Below, one piece after another: positions 45,939 through 56,884 of a DNA stretch of 64,000 nucleotides. The stretch spans positions 620,001-684,000 of the forward strand of contig CM074769.1 of NCBI GenBank assembly GCA_037355855.1. The letters are read 5' to 3'. The stretch comes from Pseudo-nitzschia pungens (Eukaryota; Bacillariophyta; Bacillariophyceae; Bacillariales; Bacillariaceae). The notes beneath the pieces were generated by a model. That model was not told where the DNA came from, did not search any database, and saw only the letters and a program-made list of their open reading frames with translations. Both the position numbers and the translations under genes were made by a program. How positions within the stretch are numbered: position 1 is the first letter of the stretch; the number at the start of each line of letters is the position of its first letter.

Positions 45939-47036
45939 CTACCTCAGCGGCGGCAGCGGCGCTTGGTCCACCAGCTCGATCCGAAAGACCTCTTCCAGGG
46001 CCTCCGCCATGAGCTTGGCAAATTCGCGCACCGTCGTGGGCTCCCTCCCCCTGGCGACCAGAAACTGGTTGAGGCAGCCCACCCTTCGTCCCTCCAGGCC
46101 GCAGGGGACGATGCCCCCAAAGTTGGACAGGCTCGATTCCTCGACGTTGACGGCCAGCCCGTGCTGGGTGATCCACCGCCGGCACTTGATGCCGACGGCC
46201 GCCACCTTGTGGTCGTCGATCCAGACCCCCGTCACGCCGTCCTCCCGCTCGGCGACGAGGATCGGGGGTTCGCTGCTGCTGCTGCTGCTCCCGGTGTCAC
46301 CGCCGCCGCACCGGGAGATGGCCAGCATGACGGCTTCTTCCAAAGCCCGCATGTACCAGTGAATGTCTTGCCTGTAGCTCCGCAGGTCGAGCACGGGGTA
46401 CACGGTGATCTGTCCCGGTCCGTGGTACGTCACCTCGCCGCCCCGGTCCATGCGGACCACCGGGACGGCACCCGACGATGCCGTGACGAACTTTTCGTCC
46501 GATCCGGTTCCCAGGGTGTAGACCGGGCGGTGCTGGAGCATGATGATTGCGTCTTTCCCGCCGCTGCCCCTGTCGGCGGGAGTGTTCGGGTGGTCGTCGT
46601 CGTCCGTCCGAAACGACGACGCGTCTGGATCGCCGGATACCAGCCGTTCGATGTGCCCGTCCAGGAGTTGTTTTTGATAGTCCCAGGCGGTCTGAAAGTC
46701 AATCAGCGTGGATTCCCCGTCGCTGCCGCTGTCGCTGTCACCACCGCCGTCTCGAGAGGAGGTGTAGTCCAGAAGGGACACTCGTCGTTCCGAAGGGGGA
46801 GGTTCTATATCGAGAACCTCGAAGAATCCGAGTTGTTGCTCCGAGATCATCATCCGTGAAGTACACGTAGTGGCGGAAGCCCCGGTGCACGGACTCGACG
46901 GCATCCCCACAATCACCAGCCCCCGCTGCCCAACGCATCGGTTCGAAAACGCCCATGCGTGGCCCGAAAGCGCCGACAGGGGCAGGATCACCGCGGCGAG
47001 AAATGACAGTAGTAAGATGCTTGCGATGAGTTGCAT
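45939..47036 (-). CDS. lipB: plastid-targeted lipoyl(octanoyl) transferase
   Basis: Uninterrupted, 365 residues from the ATG at 47036. A hydrophobic signal peptide (MQLIASILLLSFLAAVIL) is followed by GHAWAFSNRC, where the A-F junction matches the cleavage motif of the bipartite plastid-targeting signal in diatoms. The catalytic domain has IIMLQHRPVYTLGTG, MDRGGEVTYHGPGQITVY (LipB signature), GVWIDDHKVAAVGIKC with the active-site Lys, ITQHGLAVNVE, and FGGIVPCGL with the active-site Cys. The enzyme moves octanoyl from acyl carrier protein to lipoyl domains, here presumably of the plastid pyruvate dehydrogenase. Asp/Gly/Ser-rich insertions occur near residues 100 and 250. No intron or frame change. 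Confidence 0.93.
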   Translation of the reverse strand: MQLIASILLLSFLAAVILPLSALSGHAWAFSNRCVGQRGLVIVGMPSSPCTGASATTCTSRMMISEQQLGFFEVLDIEPPPSERRVSLLDYTSSRDGGGDSDSGSDGESTLIDFQTAWDYQKQLLDGHIERLVSGDPDASSFRTDDDDHPNTPADRGSGGKDAIIMLQHRPVYTLGTGSDEKFVTASSGAVPVVRMDRGGEVTYHGPGQITVYPVLDLRSYRQDIHWYMRALEEAVMLAISRCGGGDTGSSSSSSEPPILVAEREDGVTGVWIDDHKVAAVGIKCRRWITQHGLAVNVEESSLSNFGGIVPCGLEGRRVGCLNQFLVARGREPTTVREFAKLMAEALEEVFRIELVDQAPLPPLR

Positions 47037-49126
47037 CGTGATGGGTGTTTTTCGTTGTCCTCGGTCCGACAACAATCGGTGCCTCTGCCCAACAGCAATC
47101 CGAAGAAACCGATCACTGCTCCCAACAACAAATCAGAGTTGGTACTAGTCGGTGGTTGACTGATATGTGGAGTATGTACGGATAGGAAAGAGCACAAGTA
47201 AGGACTCATAAGGTTACCCGTACTGTATCATGTACGTACCGTACGTCTCACATCGAACATCAACAAACATCATCTAAAATCTTGCAAGTGACGAAATGAA
47301 TGAATGAATGAATCGAATCAACAATCTGAAATCAACTCGTGTGAGTCGACGACAGATTGACGTCAACAAAGAACTCGAACCCCAATGTAACGAAACATGG
47401 ATCTGCCCTTGTCCATCATCTTGCACGGGAGCGCGCTCTGATACCGTATATCGGTAAGATTCTTAACCTTACATACCACAGGGGTATGATCACCCCTGAC
47501 ATGCCATTCGGTAAGAACCTTAATTTATTTTGATGAAGGCTGGCTTATCTTTGCAATCATCGCTGTATTTCACAACCTCACCGTTCACAAGGTGCCAGGT
47601 GAAAAGTTTGAAAGTCGCCCAACGCAGATGTGACATTAGACATTATCATACCCATCGCACAACTCATGAAGTGTCCATAAGATCTTAGGCAATCCGGAAG
47701 GTTCCAACCATTTCGACCCATCGATGATGGCTTATCGGTACAACAAGCGCTTCAATCAACAGTCCGGGTTGATGGAACGACGTCCCGTGAGAGAGAGGAC
47801 CAAGTTAACGCACGGTACCACTGATTGGCAGTATGATTGTCGACAATGGCGCATTTCCATTCCTTGAGGCAAATATGACGTCTTTGTGATCCATACGACA
47901 GCGATTGGTATGAGTCAATGAGGTGATATCGTGCCATTCTCCGTGTGGCATTCGTTCCGGACCCGTACGAGTACGAGTACCGTCTGCGACGACAAGTTGT
48001 GTTTCTTTATAAAAAAAACATCTGACGACAAGAGAGGAACACGCGACAATTCTCGTGGAGAACCAGCAGAACCCAAAACGAACACGGAAGGGGTACGCAT
48101 ATCCGATTGACTGACTGCTTCCAATTACTTCGTTTTTGTAAATACGAAGAAACGCTCCGTCCTCGTACACATCGCGATCGGAGCAGAGTGATCATGCCAA
48201 CGAAACGAGTAAGTTCCGTTCCGTTCCGATTCAAAAAGCAGTACCGAGAGGAATTGATCGTTTGTCCGAGCCTCGTTCTTTTCCGTGCAAAAACGCGTCC
48301 GCGAAAGGGTGTCCGGTCAAGATCCAACCGCGGGACCTGATACTACGGCGCCAGATCGAACCAAATCGAGCGGAGCCCGGATTCTTTCTTTGTGTTCGGT
48401 GGGGTTTCTCGCGGGCATTTCTTTCGCCCACCCGGGACGCAACGACCCGTTTTCGACCGAGCACGACCTTTCCAAACCTTACCCCTGGTGCAGCGGAACG
48501 AATGTTCCGCTGCCCAAACAGTAAAACTAGGCCTCTCTCGTTTCGTTTCGTTTCGAACGGGAGAGGCTGGCTCAACGGGAGCCGGATCGAAGCCGCCATG
48601 TGTGTCTCGCGTCGAAAGCGGGTTTGTCTTGTTGCGCTTCCCGGTAGAGAATACCAACACCGGACGGTCCGCGGTGCTCGAGGAGGAATATATTTGCGGG
48701 GACTAACGGGACTCGGGAAAGGTTCCAACGAGACCCAACGAACGCCGCGCACAGTTGCTCGCTTTGGATTGTTCGTTTATGCTCTTGTGTTTTTTTTTTG
48801 CGTTTGGAATTCCTGTTGCGATTGCACTTGATCGAGGAGAAACGGACTTTGGTATCGCTCACTCAGTCTGCGTTGCTATCGAACTCTTTGCCCTCTTTGG
48901 TTTCTGTCCGCGAATCGCAAAAACGACCCGTCGCAGACCAGTTTCTGGCCGCGATCCGAAACACAGTAGTTTACACACGGAGTCTGCACTAAGGATAGAT
49001 CGAACGCCTAATATGTACGAGTGAGGGGAAAGTTTCGGAACCATCATGCGTCTCAAAAACGTGATTCCTCCATGAAGAACTCAATATCATTAATAGCTAG
49101 AATAAGTTTTGCATCCACCCCTTTCA
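47037..49126. other. intergenic region, no supported gene
   Basis: Contains AATGAATGAATG units near 47290, AAGGTTACCCGTACTG near 47210, TTAACCTTACATAC near 47465, and GTACGAGTACGAGTACCG near 47965. A 189-codon frame at 48262-48831 and overlapping minus-strand frames lack motifs and have skewed composition, so they are not called. Confidence 0.4.
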
Positions 49127-50504
49127 TTATATACTACAAGTGCGGTTTGGGCAAAATCCAACTCGAGCTTTCGCCGCCCAAACCGTCGGGAATCTTGTTT
49201 GCAAACCCGGTGCTTCCTCCGTCGCTGCAGAGTCAGTCCTTTTGGTACTTCGACGAACTGCCTCTGTCTCGAGGCCACCTCTCGCCCGCAACGAGACGCT
49301 GCCGCTGTCACAGTCGCTGCAATCCCTCGGTGACAGTGGCCAGACGTCGTCGCCGCCGTCGCCGGAGATTGCCGCGCGCCCAGCAAGGCTCGCGGCCGCG
49401 GCTCGCGGTCGTCCCAGCGCCGCAGCCACTCGCTTGGAGTGCTCGTACACGCAAAAGATCGTCCCGTTGACCGCAGAGGCACGCAGCAGAGTGACAGCGA
49501 GTCCCCTCGAGGTCATCAGCCGGAAATATCCCTCCGTCTGCAGCGTGGAGAGGGCCACCGTTCGGAGGGACCGCTCCTCCCGGCTCGCCGACAGCGGAAG
49601 GGATTGGATCCGAGTCTTGATCACGTCCACGGGATAGACGGTGGCCCAAGCCACGGACCCGGCCAGTCCGCCGGCCAGTGCCGACGTCCACCACGTGGCA
49701 GCATCGTTGGCAACCTCGCGGGTTGGATTGCCGTCGTCGATGAGCTCTTTGAGCGCGTGGTAGGTGGGAAAATAGACTGCCAGCGACGGGGTCTGTCGCA
49801 GTATGGTGGCGGACAGTCCCCGGTACAATCCACGAAGGCCGTGTTCGCTCCGCAGTATCCGTGTGGCGAGGGAACAGGAGGTGTTTGCCTCGCCCTTGTT
49901 GGACAGTTCCATTGCTGCAGTTGTTGTCTGGAGCTGGACCTTGACGAGCTCGGTGGGCGCCACTATCAGAGATGTCCATATCCCCGAGACGGCGCCGCAA
50001 AAGATTTGTTTCGATACGGTTTCTGTATCGGATTTTCGAAGCATCGGCGGATCTTTGGTAGTGCCGATCCCAGAACCTCGAGGCTGCTCCGTGGACGCCA
50101 AACATGTTGGCGTTGACGAGGGCCGCCGTTGCGAGTGGTGCACCGATTCCGCGGAACAAGCCGCGATACAGGGAGGATGTCCGTGCCGTTGGCATCCCGG
50201 ATCTCGCTTTTGCGGCGACGGCGCGGCTTCGTTTCGTGGCCAACGCGTTTGGGCGGGATCGTGGTGATGGTGATGGTGACTTTGAATGCTCCTCTTGATC
50301 CTGCTGCTGCAAACGAACCCTGATGGTATCGAACGGATGACCAACGAGAATTGCGGCGGTTCCCGCAATCCCTCCCGTTAGAAGATCTCTCCACACCGAT
50401 GTATTGAAATTCGTCCCTCGGTTATTCCGTTTCGTATTTCGCTGCGAAATTGAACTATTTCTGCGATCGATGCTCCGGGGATCGATCCTTCCTGCTTCTG
50501 CCAT
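49127..50504 (-). CDS. mitochondrial carrier (SLC25) family protein 2 (one +1 frame change)
   Basis: ATG at 50504 (MAEAGRIDPRSIDRRNSS). Repeat 1 (GGIAGTAAILVGHPFDTIRV) is in the first frame. Repeats 2 and 3 (PTELVKVQLQTT; VYPVDVIKTRIQS) and the C-terminus are in the +1 frame. The change must lie at about 50025-50075, between FWDRHYQRS and TVSKQIFCGAVSG. I checked the GT and AG dinucleotides in this stretch and found no pair whose removal gives the needed length (1 mod 3). Total length 1378 bases (1 mod 3) fits one surplus base, giving about 458 residues. The signatures fit the carnitine/ornithine-type carrier group (SLC25A20/29/45-like). An unusual C-terminal extension of about 100 residues follows the last helix. 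Inner mitochondrial membrane; substrate unknown. Confidence 0.82.
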
Positions 50505-52210
50505 TATACTCAAGAACTCGTCGAAGTCGTCGTCGTAGTCGTCGTCGCTATTGTTATTGCTAATGCAATTGCAATTGCAATGTCCCCCTTTTGGATGTCC
50601 GGTGGTAACTGCAAAAGATTGGTTCCAAACCAAAAATATTGGTTGGTGCTACATGGACTGAGGCGTTGGATCTATTTATTATCCTTAACCAATCCCTAGA
50701 GGGTTCGAACGAAGTGCTCTGCACGGATACCACTTTGAGCGCACTAGTCGCTTTGAAGCAACCATCCATCAGCAGAAGTGACTCATACGGAGAGCGGTAG
50801 GGAATCGAGAAAGCAAGAATTCATCTCGCAGATACTTCGTAACTATCATCTGGTATGGACCGATGTGGGTTTCACAAGTGCGTTTTGATTAGGCATTTTT
50901 TTCGTAGTAATAACCTTGTTGGCGGTTGGTGATTGTCGGCAATGATATATTTTTGGTCCTTCTCTTCCCCCAGAATGTTTCCGTTAGGAATACAAATAAT
51001 AACTACGTGTAACCGATCGATCGGCTTTCTAAGTGAATTCCATCCTTCTTATCATAGAAGACCGCTCGATCGGCGTTTTCTAGAAAATGTGTTCCATTCC
51101 TTATTGTCAATATGTACATTACCGGGTAAGTTACGGTAGCAATTCCCGTCCGTAAAATAGGAGCGAATCAAAATACAGTACTTCTTTTTTCCAACTTTTC
51201 CCGACGACCAATAAAATAAAAGAACATAATAAATAAGTAAGGAAAGGAGTTGATACTATTCTTTTTTGTTGATGATGATGCTTACAGGAGTAGTTCTTAT
51301 GTGACGTGTCATGTGACACGTCCAGTCAGAGGGTGTCAAAGGAAAATAAATTACTCCGTATGAATAGCCGGAACAGTAAGCAGGGATCAACTTGGCCGTG
51401 CTCACAATGCGATGAGCTACCTAAAGGCACGTTGCACCATGATCAGATGAGAGAGCTGTTTACAATTGAAATAATAGTATGAGCAACAGCTAAGGTTACT
51501 ATTGGGCTAGAAGTAACTTTTTTTTAGTTTTTTTTTTTCAAAAATACGAAGAAGTAGCACTTCGTAATAAAGGAAGAAACTTGCAACACCAGCAACACTT
51601 GCATACCGGTACTACTGCAGTACGTACTAGTAGTACTACTACTATCACTGGACAGTGTTGATATCTTGTTACAGCACTTTGACTCGGGTTACTGTTGAAA
51701 TACGGAGTTAGAATGATGCAATAACAGTCTTTTTTCTGTGAATTGTTGAGATGAGTGATTGCCATACAACATAGTAGATCTATCGCATTCTCAATACAGT
51801 TAGACTGTACTAGTATTACTGTGGTACGAGGCTATTTCCTCTTCATGATACATTATGCTTACGGTATGGCTTGTACAGGTACAGGTACGAGTATCCACAT
51901 CAGTGCGTACCGATTACCGATACGGTTATGTGTGTACGGTACACCATAATATGAGACCAAACCAAACCGTCTGGCAATCTGTCCTCCGCAACCTCCCGAG
52001 AACGTTATGACCATTACCGGTAAACCTTATGATGACTGATCATCTTCCGCTCAACAATCAATCTCAATCAATACGGTAGGTAAGTCAATCAACAAAAAAT
52101 CCAACAAAATAACGGAAAGCGGTTAAACGTTTAAGGTTACCTTTTACCCAAAGTAACTTACCTTTTTGACAATGAGAACATGATGTTCGTAGAACACGCA
52201 AGTTGTTGTC

Positions 52211-52305
52211 GTGTCAAACCGTGCCCTACGCTCGAAAACATACTACGTACGTAGTACTTGTTATGGTGTCAAACCGTGCTCTACCGGTACGCTCGAAAAC
52301 ATACT
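52211..52305. repeat. imperfect direct repeat, two copies
   Basis: GTGTCAAACCGTGCCCTACG at 52211 and GTGTCAAACCGTGCTCTACC at 52266 are both followed by CGCTCGAAAACATACT. The second copy has a 6-base insertion. Confidence 0.85.
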
Positions 52306-52629
52306 TGCGCCTTGAAGGATCGCGCTAAATCATACTTCATGCACGGGAAAACACACTCATGTGACAGTGCGCCGCGTTTGCAGCAACATGTGACAAAACA
52401 TGTCGTTGCTGAGCCAAAAAGGTCTATGAATCCTTTAGCCGTACGGTATGTATTGTGATCTACCGTTACAGTACTTTTTTCAATCTTGCTCGTACAAGAT
52501 AGGCTAGTTCTTATTCTACTGACGGAATGACTATTATTTCAAAACATGACATAACATTTATGTGACTCTTGATACTGGCAAAAAATCTACACGTGCTTTT
52601 CGATCGTGCGGACATAACGATTGATATTT

Positions 52630-52860
52630 TGGATTTGTCCACGAAGAAAAAATATGATAAAAAATTTTTGGTATGCAAAAAACATACTACGTGTTGATGT
52701 TAGCACCATTATTTACGGTTCCAGCATTATACTCACCCTATTCGAACAGTGTCAAGAAAGAAAAAACATGATAAATGTTTTTCTGTATGCAAAGAAATAC
52801 TACATCCATTATTGATCTCTCATTATACTCACCCTATTCGAATACCTCACAATAAACAAA
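52630..52860. repeat. diverged tandem repeat of about 115 bases
   Basis: AAGAAAAAAYATGATAAA, then TATGCAAA-AA and ATACTAC words, recur about 115 bases apart. CATTATACTCACCCTATTCG occurs near 52729 and 52825. Confidence 0.75.
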
Positions 52861-53284
52861 ATTTTTGGTTAAAAGAATTGAACATGAAACGGCTTTCACC
52901 ACATCATCAATTGCCTAACAAAAATTATAGTATCAATCAGAAGGGACCCATTGGAAATGCGAAGAACCTCTCTTTGGATTTTATCAAACCTGCCCAAGTC
53001 TTTATCTCTTCCGAATTACCTAGAAAAGTAGCTGAGCATGACCCACAAAATGTTTCCCAAGTTCCCAAGCAGTGTGATGAATCTGACCCTGGTACCGTCA
53101 GAAGAGGCGAAACGAGAACATATTCCGAAATCAGAAGTCCTCTGCCGTTTGGAAAATAACGCCGAGGTCTCATACTTTTGACGACTGCAATCACAGAACA
53201 TCACAGTTCAATATCCATTTCCATGCCAATCCCAACACATCACATTACACAAGTAGCAGATCAAAATACTAAATTCAAATCACC

Positions 53285-53821
53285 ATGCCACCATTCAGCC
53301 CCGAACCATGGATGTCTTCATCCGCCGCTCAATTCCACAGCGACGACGACGAGATGGACATTGCCGACAACTGCAACACGCGGTGCCAGCAGCAAGGACA
53401 ACAATCCGTGTCTCGACGCACGAAGCGACGAAAGCGCGTCCGCTTCACCGAATACTCGAAACTGAAATACATCCCCAGCCGCAATCAATACTCCCCGGAG
53501 GAACTGAAATCCATGTACATCACGGACGAGGACGAAGACCGCATCCGATCCGACATTTGCAGGGTGCTCCGAAAGCTCGAGGACGGAGACCTGCCCGACT
53601 CGGAATCCGAATATTTCCGGGGTCTGGAATGGAGGGGAATCGCCTTTTTGCACCACCAGAGAAAGGCCTCCAAGGAGATCGCGCTGTACACCCTCCTGAA
53701 CCAACAACTCGAGGCCGATGAACTCTCCGACGACTGGATCGAGAACGTCTACCGCAGAATGACGGTAGAGGCGGCACACCGGGCGATCCAGGTCGCCAAG
53801 TGGGACGCGCACTGTGCGTAA
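53285..53821 (+). CDS. small conserved-type diatom protein (RGLEW family)
   Basis: Uninterrupted, 178 residues, ATG at 53285 (MPPFSPEPWMSSSAAQF). After a basic TKRRKRVRFTEYSKLKYIPS segment comes YSPEELKSMYITDEDEDRIR, then YFRGLEWRGIAFLHHQRK, and a C-terminal helical part ending in VEAAHRAIQVAKWDAHC. I associate the arrangement (V-R-F-t......iPsr..ys.eE....wyt.ed...i..d....l.......RGLE) with a family of small proteins expanded in diatoms and of unknown function; this is recall of a pattern, not a search. No signal peptide or membrane span. Intact, no intron. Confidence 0.7.
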   Translation: MPPFSPEPWMSSSAAQFHSDDDEMDIADNCNTRCQQQGQQSVSRRTKRRKRVRFTEYSKLKYIPSRNQYSPEELKSMYITDEDEDRIRSDICRVLRKLEDGDLPDSESEYFRGLEWRGIAFLHHQRKASKEIALYTLLNQQLEADELSDDWIENVYRRMTVEAAHRAIQVAKWDAHCA

Positions 53822-54483
53822 AGAAAAAGACAACGACAACAACAACAACAATCACCGGGAGGAGGAACGGGAGACGATCTACCGTACCGCTCCGCGCCGG
53901 GAATTTTGGCAGTCGTGGCCAAAGATTTTGAATTCCTGACCGGCTGTGGCAAGCACACAACACAACCACAAACAGCCGCTACACGTACTGTACCATAGAT
54001 TTTTGGAAAATTTACGCTGGATCACAACACATACTAACCCAATCTGTATAAACCCAATCTGTATACTATGTAATACTATTATTTTAAAAGAACAACAAAC
54101 ATTCACGAAAGCAACGCAAACTATAGTATGACTTCCATATTGACTGGTATCGTTAGTGTTATTGGAGCTAGCCCTCTGCGTGTAGATTCTGCATCTAATC
54201 AAAGGGCCTTCATTGTTTTCAAAATTCGGCAATCGGGTGGGCCTCGAACCTGTTCGGAAAGTTCGGAAACTTTTGCTTTGGTAATCGTTTCATCATGTTG
54301 TGTACTTATTCGTATGAAGCAAGGCACATTGTGATTTCGAAGCAGCAAGAACTACTTCATTAGCCTTTCGTATTGATCGGAATCAAAAATGCACGCGTAG
54401 TATCAATAGTGGAGTATCATTAGTGTTGTATTAGCATAATCGTATTCAATAATAATAAAACTTCGCAGCAATGATATCTAGTA
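53822..54483. other. convergent intergenic region
   Basis: 3' flanks of the RGLEW gene and of the CWF19-like gene. A CAATCTGTATA direct repeat lies near 54040-54065. No gene was seen. Confidence 0.4.
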
Positions 54484-55853
54484 CTAGTCTTCGAGGTTCC
54501 GCGTCCAATCGAAGGCCTTCCACCGCTCGGCAAACTCGGCGACCAGCCGTTCCTCGAACCCGTTCGGAAACCGTTCCTTGCGCCGGAACCGCACCGGATC
54601 CAGTCCCATCATCCCCGCCAGCGTGTCGAGCCCGAACTCCCTCGGAAATCCCGACGACGACGACGACGACGACTCGATGAGCTGCGCGCACCCGGTGGTG
54701 GCGGTTCCGGCCGAGGTTCCCCCAGTCGACGCAAAAGTACGGAAACCGCTTGGGCAGGACGGACCGCAGCGGTTTTTGCGGCGTCGTGGGCAGGAGCTTG
54801 GCGGTGTGGGTCCCGAATTCCGCCGCCCGCTCCTCCATGGCGGACCGGAAAAAGAGGGGGGCGTCCCCGAGCTCGGCGAAGGGGACCGGGACGACCTCGA
54901 CGCGGGTCTGCCAGAGGCTCTTGCCGGGCAGGACCGTCTCGCACAGGACAAGGCCCCTTCCCTTCAGGGCGTACATGTTCTCGAGGCTCTTCCGAAAGCG
55001 CCCGAGCTCGTCCCTCACGCCGGGATCGTCGCAGTCCACCATCGACGGCGCGTGCTTCAGCGGGACTAGGTAGAACTGGTGGCCGGGCTCCAGGGAGGCG
55101 CTCGGCGGGGCCATCATCAGCGCCACGTGCTTTCCGAGGGCCAGCAGCCGGTGTTTCGCAAAGCTCGACGATTGGATCCACCAGGAGCACATCGACGTTA
55201 TGGATTCTTGCTTGCGGTAGCGATCGATCCGCCGCAGGCGATCCCGCCGCTCCTCCTTCTCGAGGTGTTTGGCGTTGCGCTTTCGTTCGCTCCCGGCGTG
55301 GTCGTAGTAGTCCGGCAGGTGTTTCTTCATCGTTTCGACCTCCTCGTCGCTGTCGACGGCCGCGGCCGTTCGTTCCTTGATCCTGCGCTTCTTGCCGACC
55401 CGGACGATGCTGCGCGCCATGTGCTCGTTCCAGGACATGGAGTGTTCGTGGTCTCCCCCCATGGATCGCTCCCTGGCCGCCAATTCGGACGCGGTCATGT
55501 CCTCCTCCCGTTTGTGTGCAGCGGGCATCCCGGGAGGACCCAGGACGATCACGGTGTCGTTATCGTTCTCGTTGCCGGGGGGAGCGGCGGAGGTGCCTCC
55601 AACCACGCGTTCCATGTACGACCTGCTGCTGCCACCACCGTCTTGGAGTGGAACACCGGAAGCAAGCGCTTGTTTCAGTTTCTCCGCCACGGAAAGATTC
55701 GCTGCGTTGCTTTTGCTTGCTGCTTCCACCACCGCTCTTTCTCGCCGCATTCGCACTCGCATCCGAAGTCGTGTCGTCGGAGGACCGAGGAGGACCCCGC
55801 TCCTTCTTGGCCTTTTTCTTTTTGGCCTTGCCCGTCCGAATTCCCGAGAGCAT
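54484..55853 (-). CDS. CWF19-like splicing/debranching factor (two +1 frame changes)
   Basis: ATG at 55853 (MLSGIRTGKAKKKKAKKE). The basic start is in one frame. The main body from NLSVAEKLKQALASGVPL is in the +1 frame (join near 55700-55725). The last about 70 codons are another +1 step on (join near 54690-54725). Length 1370 bases (2 mod 3) fits two surplus bases, giving about 455 residues. The CwfJ C-terminal domain 1 (HIT-like) is SSSFAKHRLLALGKHVALMM, then LEPGHQFYLVPLKHAPS and KGRGLVLCETVL. Domain 2 begins FPYFCVDWGN and continues after the shift with GCAQLIESSSSS and FPREFGLDTLAGMMGL, matching the YFsVdfG...HvIE..FP..FG pattern of CWF19. CWF19/Drn1 proteins act with the lariat debranching enzyme in the nucleus. 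The second change sits inside a conserved domain. Confidence 0.85.
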
Positions 55854-56533
55854 GGTATAGCCAACTGTCTCCGAGTTTGGGTTGCCAACTTATACTTTGC
55901 GTGTTTGGATTGATGTTGCGGTGGTGCAGTGTTAGTCCGCTGTCAAAATGTCAGAGCTTCCAAGACGGTAGACGGTAATTAACTTAGACGGTGTCTGCTT
56001 GTTAGCGGTGCCGGTAGCTGAGGTTTTTCGATATCATGTTTGTGATTACGAGTAAGGTTAACTTACTTACTGGTACGGTTGTGAATCCGCATCGTTTTGA
56101 CAACAACGGGGAGCGGGATGTGCTTGTGCGAAGTCGTAAGTTGCTACACTTTACGGTATGTTGGGAAAGATGACGGTAACTTATGTAGGATAGGTACGTA
56201 TTGAGTACTTCGTACCTCGTACTTGTAACCTTATTCAGTAACCTTATGATGAGGACAGGAATGGATCAGACGACAGATACAATCGAGTGAGTCAGTTGAT
56301 ATTCGATGGTGACTGATGCACTTTTTTGTGTTCTTCAATCTTCCATCTTCCGTCTTTCTCATTCTTCATTCTCATCATCTCTCTCAATCAATCATCAACT
56401 CTATCGAAATCAACGATCAATTCGTCGTTAATGCTGTGGCAAGCTGCGTTGCTGTAAACGATTCATCCGCAGCTCCGCTCCCCTAGACCCTACCACAGCA
56501 CGAACGAACTCCAAACAAAAAGGCTATCGCACA
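55854..56533. other. divergent intergenic region
   Basis: Promoter region for the CWF19-like gene (-) and the small gene at 56534 (+). Contains GAGTAAGGTTAACTTACTTA near 56050 and two GTAACCTTAT words near 56226-56245, plus TCATTCTTCATTCTCATC-type runs near 56360. No gene was seen. Confidence 0.5.
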
Positions 56534-56884
56534 ATGACACGCGGCGCAGCTACGAATAGCGACGGACCGGAGTCCGATCGCGACGATGGGTTCCGGTACA
56601 CGTACCAAACCGGAGACGAACCACCACGAAACACGAGCGACGACGAACCGTCTCGCGACCCCGAAATGGCGGGGGTTGCGATGGATTCGTTTCCGGTAGC
56701 GAAGGCGAAGGCAACGGCGACGGCGAAAGCGACCGATGCCCCCGCGCCGTCGGAGGGGTGCTCGTGGGAGTACGTGCGCGACGAGGTGTGGTGATACCTC
56801 ACAACGGACGGAACCTGCGCCCTTCCGCTCCTGTGCCTGGTCTTCTTTGTCCTTCCCATCCTCGTCTTGCACCTGTATCTGTAA
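56534..56884 (+). CDS. small tail-anchored protein candidate with an in-frame TGA
   Basis: ATG at 56534 (MTRGAATNSDGPESDRDD). The first 86 codons encode a hydrophilic, Asp/Pro/Lys/Ala-rich protein ending CSWEYVRDEVW, then a TGA at 56792-56794. The same frame continues for 29 codons to the TAA at 56882-56884 and encodes YLTTDGTCALPLLC followed by a strongly hydrophobic LVFFVLPILVLHLYL, a good C-terminal membrane anchor. If the TGA is read through (as selenocysteine or otherwise) or removed, the product is a tail-anchored protein of about 116 residues; otherwise it is a soluble 86-residue peptide. A GTGTGG donor-like word just before the TGA could start an intron, but no matching acceptor that keeps the anchor was found. 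Function unknown. Confidence 0.4.

Larger units (their letters stand above)
50505..53284. other. long intergenic region with local tandem repeats
   Basis: AT-rich, with no gene recognised. Contains TAGTAGTACTACTACTA near 51625, GTACAGGTACAGGTACGAGT near 51875, GTTTAAGGTTACC near 52130, a duplicated segment at 52211-52305 and a diverged tandem repeat at 52630-52860. The last 100 bases are the 5' flank of the gene at 53285. Confidence 0.45.

Noticed and set aside
48262..48831. 189-codon plus-strand frame
   Set aside because: No motif, overlaps several minus-strand frames, composition rich in Arg and Phe from local TTCG/CGAA words; not supportable as a gene.
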